A stretch of DNA of 64,000 nucleotides from Mucilaginibacter_A sp050955045 (GCA_050955045.1 JBPBQV010000019.1:116230-180229), one strand, 5' to 3'; shown: positions 54,186-62,662, counted from the first letter of the stretch. Notes: generated by a model not told the origin, from the sequence alone. Numbers and translations are program-made.

Positions 54186-54219
54186 AAAAAACCTTCCTCT
54201 TTTTGGAGGAAGGTTTTTT
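54186..54219 (-). terminator. thr operon attenuator terminator hairpin
   Basis: On the minus strand: AAAAAACCTTCCTC, loop CAAAAA, GAGGAAGG then a T-run, ending ~15 nt before thrA. The 5' arm (CCUUCCUCC, 54213-54205) is exactly complementary to GGAGGAAGG (54263-54255) at the end of the leader peptide gene, so the two structures exclude each other. Confidence 0.85.
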
Positions 54220-54250
54220 GTGTGTTTTTATCTTGTCGATTTACCCAAAA

Positions 54251-54319
54251 CTATCCTTCCTCCGAAAATTTTTCGGTGGTAATAATTTTGATAATCGTAA
54301 TGGATGGATTGCTTAACAT
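54251..54319 (-). CDS. thrL: thr operon leader peptide
   Basis: 22 codons plus TAG, starting with ATG at 54319: MLSNPS, then ITIIKIITT, then EKFSEEG. Nine consecutive codons hold five Ile and three Thr, the two amino acids made from the thr product line. Ribosome stalling there would free GGAGGAAGG (54263-54255) to pair with the terminator's 5' arm and let transcription continue to thrA, 80 nt on. Reaching the UAG would cover that segment and favour termination. This is the layout of the E. coli thr leader; the sequence is unrelated. An overlapping 61-codon frame on the same strand is rejected. Confidence 0.8.
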   Translation of the reverse strand: MLSNPSITIIKIITTEKFSEEG

Positions 54320-54342
54320 ATATTGCCCTTATTGCGGACAGT

Positions 54343-54374
54343 GTAAAGTAAAACCATATTTTCGATTTAAGCAA
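54343..54374 (-). promoter_or_regulatory. Candidate promoter of the thr operon
   Basis: On the minus strand TTG (54374-54372), 21 bp, then TACTTTAC (54350-54343), two bases off TAnnTTTG. It would start the transcript shortly before the leader peptide ATG (54319). Confidence 0.35.
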
Positions 54375-54460
54375 GAAAGAATTATAATTTTTTAATGCTG
54401 TTTTTATCGGCAAAAAATTGTCGTCAAAAAAAATGTTCTGAACTTGCTAACTTTACCGCT

Positions 54461-55381
54461 ATGCAAGGAATTGTTACAAAATCTACCGGAAGTTGGTATC
54501 AGGTGCAGGATGCGGAAGGAAAACGCTTTGATTGCCGTATTAAAGGCAAGTTCCGGATGAAAGGTTTAACTACTACCAACCCAATTGCCGTTGGCGATCG
54601 TGTTGATTTTGAAATTGAGCCGGAACAGGAAACCGGTGTTATCCACAAGTTGCACGACCGAAAAAATTATATTATTAGAAAATCCATTAACCTAAGTAAA
54701 CAAGCACAAATTATTGCTGCTAACCTGGATCTGGCTTTGCTGGTGGTTACTTTAGCTTCGCCCCGAACTTCTTTGGGTTTCATAGATCGTTTTTTGGTTA
54801 CTGCCGAAGCTTACGGTATTCCGGCTGGAATTATCTTTAATAAACTGGATTTATTTAGCGATGAAGGTTTGGAAATTCTGGCTGATTACCGTTCTGTTTA
54901 TGAGCACATCGGCTATCAATGCCTGGAAGTTTCGGCCTTAAAAAAAACAGGCATAAAAGAAGTAGAAACGGTTTTAAAAAATAAGACCACACTTTTTTCC
55001 GGCCACTCCGGCGTAGGAAAATCTACTTTGATCAACACACTTTTGCCTGAACAAAATTTAAGAACCGGAGAAATTTCTGATTGGAGCGATTCCGGAAAAC
55101 ACACCACTACTTTTGCCGAAATGTTTGAGTTGCCTTTTGGCGGTTCCCTGATTGATACACCGGGAATCCGCGAATTAGGTGTAATTGATATTGAAAAACA
55201 GGAATTAAGCCACTTTTTTCCTGAAATGCGCGAACTGCTGAACCAATGCCGTTTCCACAATTGCCGTCACACTAATGAACCCGGCTGTGCCGTTTTAGCT
55301 GCGCTGGAGGAAGGCGAAATTGCACCTTCCCGTTACGAAAGTTATTTGAGCATTTATCATGGAAATGATACGCGGGCTTGA
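54461..55381 (+). CDS. rsgA: Ribosome small-subunit GTPase RsgA
   Basis: 306 residues from ATG at 54461 (MQGIVTKSTGSWYQV). The frame goes back to an ATG inside a motif copy (54395), rejected. OB domain, then circularly permuted G domain: NKLD (G4) before GHSGVGKST (G1) and DTPGIRELG (G3), then a Cys/His zinc motif FHNCRHTNEPGCAVLAAL. It acts in late 30S maturation. Divergent from the thr leader. A near motif copy at 54953 encodes GIKEVE. Confidence 0.96.
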   Translation: MQGIVTKSTGSWYQVQDAEGKRFDCRIKGKFRMKGLTTTNPIAVGDRVDFEIEPEQETGVIHKLHDRKNYIIRKSINLSKQAQIIAANLDLALLVVTLASPRTSLGFIDRFLVTAEAYGIPAGIIFNKLDLFSDEGLEILADYRSVYEHIGYQCLEVSALKKTGIKEVETVLKNKTTLFSGHSGVGKSTLINTLLPEQNLRTGEISDWSDSGKHTTTFAEMFELPFGGSLIDTPGIRELGVIDIEKQELSHFFPEMRELLNQCRFHNCRHTNEPGCAVLAALEEGEIAPSRYESYLSIYHGNDTRA

Positions 55382-55413
55382 GAATTTACAGCTCATAAAA
55401 GTTAAAAGGTAAA

Positions 55414-55872
55414 ATGAGAGCAGTTATCCAGCGCGTAAGCGAAGCATCTGTAAAAGTAAATGGCACGATAACCGGTGAAATTGAAACTGGTTTTATGATT
55501 TTGATTGGGATTGAAGATGCCGATACCGAAGAAGATGTGAGCTGGCTGGCACAAAAAATTATTAACATGCGGATTTTTGGTGATGAAAATAACTTGATGA
55601 ACAAAGCTTTGGTTGATGTAAATGGCAATATTTTACTGATTTCGCAATTCACACTTTTTGCACAAACTAAAAAAGGAAACCGGCCGTCGTTCATCCGCGC
55701 AGCAAAACCTGAAAAAGCAATTCCGCTATATGAAATGATGATTAAAACGCTGGAAAACTTGTTGGGCAAAAGTATTTCGACCGGAATTTTTGGTGCTGAT
55801 ATGAAAGTAAGTTTAATTAATGATGGCCCGGTAACCATCATCATGGATACAAAAGATAAAGACAACCACTGA
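55414..55872 (+). CDS. dtd: D-aminoacyl-tRNA deacylase
   Basis: 152 residues, starting MRAVIQRVSEASVKV. SQFTLFAQTKKGNRPSFIRAA and the NDGPVTIIMD end are the SQxTL and GPxT motifs of Dtd, which frees tRNAs from D-amino acids. It follows rsgA by 32 bp; the MazG gene begins 4 bp after it. Confidence 0.95.
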   Translation: MRAVIQRVSEASVKVNGTITGEIETGFMILIGIEDADTEEDVSWLAQKIINMRIFGDENNLMNKALVDVNGNILLISQFTLFAQTKKGNRPSFIRAAKPEKAIPLYEMMIKTLENLLGKSISTGIFGADMKVSLINDGPVTIIMDTKDKDNH

Positions 55873-55876
55873 TTTT

Positions 55877-56203
55877 ATGACGATAAAAGAAGCACAGCAA
55901 GCAGTTGATGAATGGATCAAAACCATTGGTATCCGCTATTTTAATGAACTCACCAACACGGCTATTTTAATGGAAGAAGTGGGCGAAGTGGCCCGCATTA
56001 TGGCACGGAAATATGGCGAGCAATCTTTCAAAAAATCTGATGAAGAAGTGGTTTTAGCTGATGAAATGGCCGATGTTTTATTTGTGCTGATTTGTCTGGC
56101 CAATCAAACCGGGATTGATTTGACGGAAGCATTAGAAAAAAACATGGCTAAAAAGAGTATTCGTGATGCGGACCGACATCGGAATAATGAGAAGTTGAAG
56201 TGA
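55877..56203 (+). CDS. MazG-type nucleotide pyrophosphohydrolase
   Basis: 108 residues. The all-alpha NTP-PPase metal motif is seen as LMEEVGEVARIMARKYG (EEVGE) and LADEMADVLFVLICLA (DExxD). Single-domain members hydrolyse nucleoside triphosphates to monophosphates, as house-cleaning. The start codon is followed by TIKEAQQ encoded by a one-mismatch motif copy (55882-55895). Immediately after dtd, so one operon with rsgA-dtd. Confidence 0.9.
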   Translation: MTIKEAQQAVDEWIKTIGIRYFNELTNTAILMEEVGEVARIMARKYGEQSFKKSDEEVVLADEMADVLFVLICLANQTGIDLTEALEKNMAKKSIRDADRHRNNEKLK

Positions 56204-56207
56204 GAAA

Positions 56208-56342
56208 TTATTGCTTTAAATATTTTTTATATTCCTCTAAACTGGCTAATAACCGCTTTGCATTAGCTGAACTTTTCAATAAATACAACGTCTCGTTGTG
56301 CAACTTTTCAGTTTGAATTTTAAACTTAATAGTTTTTTTCAT
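56208..56342 (-). CDS. Small protein of unknown function (44 residues)
   Basis: ATG at 56342 opens 44 residues: MKKTIKFKIQTEKL, HNETLYLLKSSANAKRLL, ASLEEYKKYLKQ. The amino-acid pattern (one beta-like start, amphipathic helices, basic C-terminus) and the tight fit between the MazG stop (56203) and the ComB-like stop (56360) favour a real gene. Ends like NAKRLLxSLEEYKK are reminiscent of small antitoxin-like proteins, but no toxin gene is adjacent. It lies 17 bp after the ComB-like gene on the same strand. Confidence 0.55.
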   Translation of the reverse strand: MKKTIKFKIQTEKLHNETLYLLKSSANAKRLLASLEEYKKYLKQ

Positions 56343-56359
56343 CACTACAAAATCAAATA

Positions 56360-57082
56360 TTACTCCTGTAGTTTCACCAACTTTTCCCCTTCTAAAATCG
56401 GAATAGCGGTAGTTAAATCAACTTGTAAACAAAAACGAATATCTTCCTCAATCCCTAATTTCTTCAACCGTTCACTGTGTGCTGTTTTTTGCAGGTAAGC
56501 GTTGAGGTCATCTTTTCCTAACTGAAATAGATCGTTTGCAGCGGTGCTTGGGTCATCCAGCCTATAGTTTTCTGATTTCAATTGTTCCACAATAGCTCCG
56601 GCAAACAGGGTATCTTCTAAATTAAAATTGTTTTTCCAGCCGGCGCAAACCAGTAAAATATTTTCCTGCTGAAACTTTAACCAATTGCACAAAGCACTCA
56701 AATTTAAAAAAGAACCGATTACTACTTTTTTAGCGCTGCGCGAAAGATGCAACGCGTGCGTACCGTTGGTTGTAGTAAGGACAACTGTTTTACCGGCAAC
56801 TTTTTCTGAAGTGTAAGAAAATGGCGAATTGCCAAAATCAAAACCTTCCACTACTTCGCCATTGCGTTCGGCAGCCAGTAAATAGTCCAGGCCTTTTTCG
56901 CGGTAAGCAGTACATTCTTCTACCTGCGCAACCGGAATAATAGCTTCTGCGCCGTTTTCAATTCCGTAACAAATGGAAGATGTTGCACGGAAAATATCAA
57001 TAATAATAGCAATACTATTTTCGATATCGTATAGTGGGAGCAGAGCCGGCGTTAGGCAAGTTTCAATTTTAAGTTTGGTCAT
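56360..57082 (-). CDS. ComB-family 2-phosphosulfolactate phosphatase-like protein
   Basis: 240 residues from ATG at 57082 (MTKLKIETCLTPALLPLYD); a TTG 18 bp earlier is less likely. Family pattern: IIIDIFRATSSICYG, AERNGEVVEGFDFGNSPF, VVLTTTNGTHAL, AGWKNNFNLEDTLFAGAIV. Named after the Mg-dependent phosphatase of coenzyme M synthesis in archaea; in bacteria the substrate is unclear. It is not related to the competence protein called ComB in other species. A motif copy (57110-57123) is in its upstream gap. Confidence 0.88.
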   Translation of the reverse strand: MTKLKIETCLTPALLPLYDIENSIAIIIDIFRATSSICYGIENGAEAIIPVAQVEECTAYREKGLDYLLAAERNGEVVEGFDFGNSPFSYTSEKVAGKTVVLTTTNGTHALHLSRSAKKVVIGSFLNLSALCNWLKFQQENILLVCAGWKNNFNLEDTLFAGAIVEQLKSENYRLDDPSTAANDLFQLGKDDLNAYLQKTAHSERLKKLGIEEDIRFCLQVDLTTAIPILEGEKLVKLQE

Positions 57083-57127
57083 AAGCAGGTGAGGCACCAA
57101 TTTTTAGGCGATAAAAGAAGCATGAAC

Positions 57128-58207
57128 TTATTTGTAAAATGGTGGCTTTACTACTTTAGCTTTGATTTTTTGATTACGGATGTTGATGTAGATTTCGGTT
57201 CCTTCTTTAGCAAAAGCGTTGTTTACATAACCTAAACCAACTGCTTTTTGTAGTGATGGCGATTGCGTACCGGAAGTTACTTTGCCAATCAAGTTTCCTT
57301 CGGCATCCACAATTTCGTAATCGTGGCGCGGAATGCCACGATCAATCATTTCAAACCCAATTAGTTTTTTGCTGATACCGGTTTCCTTCTGCTGTTTCAA
57401 AGCTTCAGCATTAACAAAATCTTTGTTAAATTTAGTTACCCAGCCTAAACCTGCTTCCAGTGGAGAAGTGGTATCGTCAATATCATTTCCGTACAAGCAA
57501 AAACCCATTTCCAGGCGCAACGTATCGCGCGCAGCTAAACCAATTGGTTTAATTCCGAATGGTTCGCCGGCTTTAAAAATAGCATCCCAAATATGTTCAG
57601 AATGTTCATGATCAAAATAAATTTCAAAACCTCCGGCGCCAGTATAGCCTGTAGCAGAGATAATTACATTATTTATTCCAGCAAAAGTGCTTCTTTTAAA
57701 GGTGTAATATTCCATTGCAGCTAAATCAACATCTGTCAAACTTTGTAGCGCCTCGGCAGCTTTTGGGCCTTGAATAGCCAGTAGCGAAGTCCGATCGGAA
57801 ATATTTTTCATTTCCACCCCAAAATCGTTGTATTTAGAAATCCAGTCCCAGTCTTTTTCAATATTGGAAGCGTTTACAACCAACATGTACGTTTGCTCGT
57901 CCATGCGGTAAACCAGCAAATCATCCACAATGCCGCCGGTTTCGTTGGGCAAACAGGAGTATTGCACCTTGCCGTCATATAACTTGGAAGCATCATTACT
58001 GCTTACTTTCTGGATCAGATCCAGTGCTTTTTCGCCTTTCAAAATAAATTCGCCCATGTGGCTTACATCAAAAACACCAACAGCTTTACGTACGGTTTCG
58101 TGTTCTGCGTTGATTCCGGCGTATTGAACAGGCATGTTATAACCGGCAAAAGGAACGATTTTAGCTCCGGTTTTGATGTGAACATCGGTGAGGGCAGTAT
58201 TTTTCAT
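57128..58207 (-). CDS. gcvT: Glycine cleavage system T protein (aminomethyltransferase)
   Basis: 359 residues. FAGYNMPVQYAGINAEHETVRKAVGVFDVSHMGEF, SYTGEXGFE-like ATGYTGAGGFEIYF, and RDTLRLEMGFCLYGNDID...LEAGLGWV are typical. It transfers the methylene from the GcvH-bound aminomethyl group to THF. It follows rnhB by 50 bp on the same strand. The stop is 4 bp from a motif copy. Confidence 0.96.
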   Translation of the reverse strand: MKNTALTDVHIKTGAKIVPFAGYNMPVQYAGINAEHETVRKAVGVFDVSHMGEFILKGEKALDLIQKVSSNDASKLYDGKVQYSCLPNETGGIVDDLLVYRMDEQTYMLVVNASNIEKDWDWISKYNDFGVEMKNISDRTSLLAIQGPKAAEALQSLTDVDLAAMEYYTFKRSTFAGINNVIISATGYTGAGGFEIYFDHEHSEHIWDAIFKAGEPFGIKPIGLAARDTLRLEMGFCLYGNDIDDTTSPLEAGLGWVTKFNKDFVNAEALKQQKETGISKKLIGFEMIDRGIPRHDYEIVDAEGNLIGKVTSGTQSPSLQKAVGLGYVNNAFAKEGTEIYINIRNQKIKAKVVKPPFYK

Positions 58208-58257
58208 GAAGAATTTTTATGTGGTAAAAGTAGTAAAATCAAGAAGGATAACGGCTG

Positions 58258-58896
58258 TTAAAATGTTACAACCGGCGTGCTATCCAGAATATTTAAGCGC
58301 GGATCGCGAACTTTAAAACTGCGGCGATGATGCGGTGTATATCCGTTTTCCAGAATTGCAATGCGGTGCTTAATAGTTGGATAACCTTTATTTTGATGCC
58401 ACAAATATTCGGGATATTCTTCAGACAACTTTTTCATATACTCATCGCGATAAGTTTTGGCTAGCACGGAAGCTGCCGCAATGCTGAAGTATTTGCAATC
58501 GCCTCGTACAATGCAAGCATGATCTAGCGAAGTGTAAGGTTTAAAATAATTTCCATCAATAATTAAGAATTCCGGGTGTAAAGGAAGCTTATCAATGGCG
58601 CGGTGCATAGCCAGAATAGAAGCCTGCAAAATATTGATCCGGTCAATTTCCTGGTTGTCTACCGAAGCTACAGCAAAAGCAAGCGCAGTTTTTTCAATTT
58701 CTAAGCGTAACTGGTTGCGAGTGCGTATATTCAACTGTTTAGAATCATTTAGTATTGAATGATCAAAATCAGTTGGCAAAATTACGGCTGCCGCAAATAC
58801 AGGCCCGGCGAGGCAGCCACGGCCGGCTTCGTCGCAGCCAGCTTCCAGCAAAACGTTTTGATAGCGGGACAAAAGTGTCTCTTTTTGAATCATCAA
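58258..58896 (-). CDS. rnhB: Ribonuclease HII
   Basis: 212 residues. Active-site residues: LEAGCDEAGRGCLAGPV (DEXGRG motif, Asp and Glu), LIIDGNYF and the later HACIVRGDCKYFSIAAASVLAKTYRDEYM. It removes ribonucleotides from DNA. Upstream of gcvT. Its start is 15-30 bp from a weak motif copy (58912-58925) that pairs with the perfect copy at 58948-58961. Confidence 0.95.
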   Translation of the reverse strand: MMIQKETLLSRYQNVLLEAGCDEAGRGCLAGPVFAAAVILPTDFDHSILNDSKQLNIRTRNQLRLEIEKTALAFAVASVDNQEIDRINILQASILAMHRAIDKLPLHPEFLIIDGNYFKPYTSLDHACIVRGDCKYFSIAAASVLAKTYRDEYMKKLSEEYPEYLWHQNKGYPTIKHRIAILENGYTPHHRRSFKVRDPRLNILDSTPVVTF

Positions 58897-58911
58897 CCTT
58901 AAATTTTATGC

Positions 58912-58961
58912 GCTAAAAACAGCACAGACTGCAAAGTTAAACCTGTAATGCTGTTTTTATC
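58912..58961. repeat. Head-to-head motif pair between rnhB and the SpoIIE-type gene
   Basis: A two-mismatch copy GCTAAAAACAGCAC (58912-58925) and a perfect GT-form copy ATGCTGTTTTTATC (58948-58961) lie in inverted orientation 22 bp apart in the 83-bp gap. The arms can pair over about 10 bp. Confidence 0.6.
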
Positions 58962-58979
58962 AATAAAAAACTTGAATCA

Positions 58980-60224
58980 TCAACTAAAAGGTTTTTTGCA
59001 GCTGATGGTAAGCAACGTAACATCATCAATGGGTTTGCCTTTTACCAAACGGTTTACGTGTTCCAAAATTTTTGTGTTGAAGTGATCTGGCTTGAGCTTG
59101 CCATGCGTTTTAACATACTCGCTTAATTTTTCTTCATTCCATTGCGGGCTTTCTTGGTCGTATTCAATCAGGCCATCCGTGTAATTAAAAATCATAAACT
59201 CGTTTTCTAGCAGCATGGTGCCGGTGTTGATAAACGGAAGTGTATCCAGCGCACCAATCATGGTGGTACCTTTTTTTAACTCGGTTATGCAATCCTGGTG
59301 ATAAACAATAGACGGATTATGACCAGCGTTGATGTAAGTAAGCAAGCGCGTTTGCTGGTTAAATTTCCCCAAAAACATGGTAATAAATTTTTCGCCTTTG
59401 GTAGTTTTGATGATTACGTTGTTCAGCTTTTCGATAATTGTAGTCAAATCTTCTTCTACCGATGCCCAGGCACGTAAACTGGCCTGCAAATTTGCCATCA
59501 GCAAAGCCGCAGAAACACCTTTGCCCGAAACATCTGCAATGCACCACAAAAACTCATGTTCGTTTAAGCGGATAAAATCGTAATAATCGCCGCCAATGTT
59601 TTGGTGCGGCAGGTAGCGTGCTGCTACATCAATGCCAGGCTCGTTATAAATAGTGATCGGAATAAGCATTTGCTGTACATCGCTTGCCAGTTCCATTTCG
59701 CGCTGAAAACGTTCTGCTTCAATCCGTTTCTGAAACAGTTTTTTATTTTCCAGCGCAACCACAATTACGTTGGTTAGCGTTTGGATGAAATTGAGATCAT
59801 TGCCCATCATCTGCGAAGTGGTATTAAAATCACCGATGAGGGCAAAAGCCAGTAGTCTACTTTTTTGAAAAACAGGAATAAAGTAATCGTAATTTTTCAG
59901 GATTTCGTTGTCGTGTGATTTTACAGAAACCGGACCTTTAAATTTTCCTAATCCTTTACAGCATTTAATTAGTGTTTTGTGCTGCTCAAACTCGCCGCCG
60001 TAGTAAGAAATACATTTAAAGCGGTTATCCATTTCGGTAATAAAACGAAATTTGCCAACATGCAGGTAATCTTTCATTATTACCTCCAGCATATTAACCA
60101 AAACCATAATAGATGCACTTTTATTAATTGCCTGTGTTATTTCCAGCAGGGCGTTTAATTCCGCCTGTCTCTTTAAAAGCAGGCGAATCAGTTCATCTTC
60201 TTCCTCATCATTATAGTTCTGCAT
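58980..60224 (-). CDS. GAF-like/SpoIIE-type PP2C protein phosphatase
   Basis: 414 residues, no membrane segment. An N-terminal helical start (DEEEDELIRLLLKRQAELNALLEITQAINKS), a GAF-like sensor (about 40-165) and a SpoIIE/RsbU phosphatase domain from about 190: YLPHQNIGGDYYDFI (metal Asp pair), CIADVSGKGVSAALLMANL, LTYINAGHNPSI, NYTDGLIEY. Such phosphatases reverse anti-sigma or anti-anti-sigma phosphorylation. No sigma partner is next to it. Confidence 0.9.
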   Translation of the reverse strand: MQNYNDEEEDELIRLLLKRQAELNALLEITQAINKSASIMVLVNMLEVIMKDYLHVGKFRFITEMDNRFKCISYYGGEFEQHKTLIKCCKGLGKFKGPVSVKSHDNEILKNYDYFIPVFQKSRLLAFALIGDFNTTSQMMGNDLNFIQTLTNVIVVALENKKLFQKRIEAERFQREMELASDVQQMLIPITIYNEPGIDVAARYLPHQNIGGDYYDFIRLNEHEFLWCIADVSGKGVSAALLMANLQASLRAWASVEEDLTTIIEKLNNVIIKTTKGEKFITMFLGKFNQQTRLLTYINAGHNPSIVYHQDCITELKKGTTMIGALDTLPFINTGTMLLENEFMIFNYTDGLIEYDQESPQWNEEKLSEYVKTHGKLKPDHFNTKILEHVNRLVKGKPIDDVTLLTISCKKPFS

Positions 60225-60257
60225 GAATTATAGTTGTTTTCCTATCATCTTTTAAGT

Positions 60258-61448
60258 TTAAATACGTGTAGTATCAGCTTTTACATCAAACGCATCTCTT
60301 AAACCAATAGTTACCACATTAAACGCATAAACCATCAGCATAATGGCCAAACCAGGCAAAATAGCCAGATAAGCCGAGTCTATTACGATGTAACCATAAT
60401 GTTCTTTAATCATTGCGCCCCAGGTAGGAGCAGGCGGCTGCGCGCCATAGCCCAAAAAACTTAAACCAGCTTCCAGCAAAATAGCTGATGCAAAATTAGA
60501 AGCAGCAAGCACCAAAATTGGTCCGGTAATGTTGGGTAAAATATGGTGGCGGATGATGCGGTAATGGCCAAACCCAAGCGCACGTGCAGCTTCTATAAAT
60601 TCTACTTGTTTTAACGCGATAACCTGGCCACGTACTAGGCGGCCAACTTCAACCCACATGGATAAACCTACAGCAACAAATATCTGCCACAAACCTTTTC
60701 CTAAAGCAAAAGAAATAGCGATAACCAGCAGTAGTGCTGGCAATGCCCACAAAACGTTCATCAGCCAGCTTAAAACAGCATCTGTTTTTCCGCCGAAATA
60801 ACCTGCGGCAGAACCAACAGATACACCAACCATCAAACTGATGATAACCGAAGCAAACCCGACTGCAAGCGAAATCCGTGCACCAATAATTAGCCGGCTC
60901 AACATATCTCGACCGTAAATATCTGTGCCCAGCCAGTACGTTTTTTTGATGATTTGAATATCGGTAATTTCTTTTCTAACCGCCAAAACGGATGCTTCTT
61001 TTAGCACCTGTTTTTTAAAGTTTAGTGTTGATGAATCTGAAACGATGCTTCTTTTATCCGCTATTTTATAAATATTGAAAGCCGTTTCTGCGGATACATC
61101 TTCATCACCAATATATTCGCGAACATAAATAGAATCTCCGCTAAAACGAAAAGACGTAATCGGGATGTTACGCCACATAGAAGGCTGTCCGAAAAGCATT
61201 TTCTGCAAAAAGTTTACGGTATTTGTTTCGTCTTGTTTTTTAATGCGCAACAAGGCAAAAGATGTACCAGGCTTTTTCAGGCTTAACTGCACCAGCATAT
61301 CATTAGCTTGAGGTGTATGATCGGGCGTAACTAAATAACCCAAAACAGCAAGCAACGAAGTAATAATAATTAATAACATACCTGCAGCGGCTAGTTTATT
61401 TTGCAGAAAAAACTTTTGGTTAAAAGCAGACAGATTAGCGTTTGTCAA
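60258..61448 (-). CDS. ABC transporter permease, OppC/DppC type
   Basis: 396 residues: TM1 (about 20-42), a long extracytoplasmic insert of roughly 130 residues, then the BPD_transp_1 domain with YWLGTDIYGRDMLSRL, the EAA loop FIEAARALGFGHYRIIRHHILPN and SFLGYGAQPPAPTWGAMI. OppC/DppC permeases normally are ~300 residues; the insert is the difference. Other subunits are not in the window. Two TC-form motif copies (60992-61005, LKEAS; 61045-61058, DKRSI) fall in the insert. Confidence 0.9.
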   Translation of the reverse strand: MTNANLSAFNQKFFLQNKLAAAGMLLIIITSLLAVLGYLVTPDHTPQANDMLVQLSLKKPGTSFALLRIKKQDETNTVNFLQKMLFGQPSMWRNIPITSFRFSGDSIYVREYIGDEDVSAETAFNIYKIADKRSIVSDSSTLNFKKQVLKEASVLAVRKEITDIQIIKKTYWLGTDIYGRDMLSRLIIGARISLAVGFASVIISLMVGVSVGSAAGYFGGKTDAVLSWLMNVLWALPALLLVIAISFALGKGLWQIFVAVGLSMWVEVGRLVRGQVIALKQVEFIEAARALGFGHYRIIRHHILPNITGPILVLAASNFASAILLEAGLSFLGYGAQPPAPTWGAMIKEHYGYIVIDSAYLAILPGLAIMLMVYAFNVVTIGLRDAFDVKADTTRI

Positions 61449-61528
61449 TGTTTAATCAAATAGAAATATTAAGTTTTAAATATAGGATTTGATGCTTTAA
61501 ACAAACTGTTTTATTTGTAAAAATTCTT

Positions 61529-62662
61529 TTAATGTACGTTTCTGCCTTTCCACTCATACGTGCCTTTATTACCGATTATGCCGATATAAATTACATAAAA
61601 TACATGCAGCACAGAACCCAGCGGCAAAAGCAGCAACAGCTTTTTCCGTTTAAAAAAAGCAGCAATCAGCAACAGGAAACAGCCTTCGGCAACAATTTTT
61701 AGCAGCAGTTGCACCAAAGCAATTTTCAAATAATAAGAATTGAAGATTCCAGCTACTAAATTAACCAAAATAAAGATATTGAAAAGCCAGAAACCAACAG
61801 CCAGCGCCACAATAGCTTTGTCTTTGTATTTAACAGATTTGGATGCCCAGCGGCGGCGTTGCTGCTTAAATTCTTCCCAGGTTGGTTTGGCGTGCGTATA
61901 AACGATGGCTTCGCGTTGCTTTAAAAAACCGATTCCGTTTGGATATTTGGCCGCAATTTTTTGCAGCAGTAATTCATCATCGCCGGAAGCCAGATCATCA
62001 ATTCCTTTAAAACCGCCAACTTCGTTAAAAATAGTCTTTTTATAAGCCAAATTTGCGCCGTTGCAGGTTGATGCTTTTTTGTTGCCGATGGTAGCTGCGC
62101 CCAAACCAATAAAAGCCGAAAACTCCAGTGTTTGCAAACTTTCAAACAGGTTTTTATCTTCAAAAAAAGTAACCGGCGAAGATAGCATCAGCACATCACT
62201 TGTTTCAAAACGGTTTACCACAGCTTCCAGCCAGTGCGGCCCCATGCGGCAATCGGCATCGGTAGCAACCATTAAATCGCCGGTAGATAATCGGATGGCT
62301 TCACTAATCGCTTTCTTTTTGTAAGAATTTAAAGCTTTGTCTTCTTTAAGCTGAAGCAATTTGATGCCGCGATCAGCATAACTCGAAATAATTTCGGCGG
62401 TTCTGTCGGTAGAATGGTCATCTGCAATAATCACTTCCAGCAAATGTTTTGGATATTGCTGCGCCAGAATATCTTCAATGGTTTGGTGGATACCGGCTTC
62501 CTCATTTCGCGCAGCAATCAGCACCGTTACTTTGGTTTGATATACTGTTTTTACCTGATAAAAAGTTCGTTTTACACGCAGCCATCCTACAATCAAAAAA
62601 ATAAATAAAATTAAATATAGAGCTGTGAAAATAATAGCCACCGAACTAAGTATTGTTGCCAA
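61529..62662 (-). CDS. Family 2 glycosyltransferase, membrane-anchored
   Basis: 377 residues. An N-terminal membrane helix (about 8-28), then GT-A fold: VTVLIAARNEEAGIHQTI, IIADDHSTDRT, DADCRMGPHWLEAV, ASGDDELLLQ and QQRRRWASK (the QxxRW-type motif), with three or four C-terminal helices. It looks like a processive or lipid-linked sugar transferase; sugar unknown. TTG start at 62662 overlaps the preceding gene by 17 bp; a GTG at 62641 would remove the overlap. A motif copy (62542-62555) encodes VKTVYQ. Confidence 0.9.
   Translation of the reverse strand: MATILSSVAIIFTALYLILFIFLIVGWLRVKRTFYQVKTVYQTKVTVLIAARNEEAGIHQTIEDILAQQYPKHLLEVIIADDHSTDRTAEIISSYADRGIKLLQLKEDKALNSYKKKAISEAIRLSTGDLMVATDADCRMGPHWLEAVVNRFETSDVLMLSSPVTFFEDKNLFESLQTLEFSAFIGLGAATIGNKKASTCNGANLAYKKTIFNEVGGFKGIDDLASGDDELLLQKIAAKYPNGIGFLKQREAIVYTHAKPTWEEFKQQRRRWASKSVKYKDKAIVALAVGFWLFNIFILVNLVAGIFNSYYLKIALVQLLLKIVAEGCFLLLIAAFFKRKKLLLLLPLGSVLHVFYVIYIGIIGNKGTYEWKGRNVH

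Noticed and set aside
54228..54413. 61-codon minus-strand frame across the thr leader
   Set aside because: It overlaps the leader peptide in another frame, begins inside a motif copy and shows no family feature; the shorter Ile/Thr-rich frame explains the region better.
56360..57082. ComB-like gene as a competence gene supporting DNA uptake
   Set aside because: The name belongs to 2-phosphosulfolactate phosphatase of coenzyme M synthesis; it has no pilus or DNA-uptake features. No competence gene is in the window.
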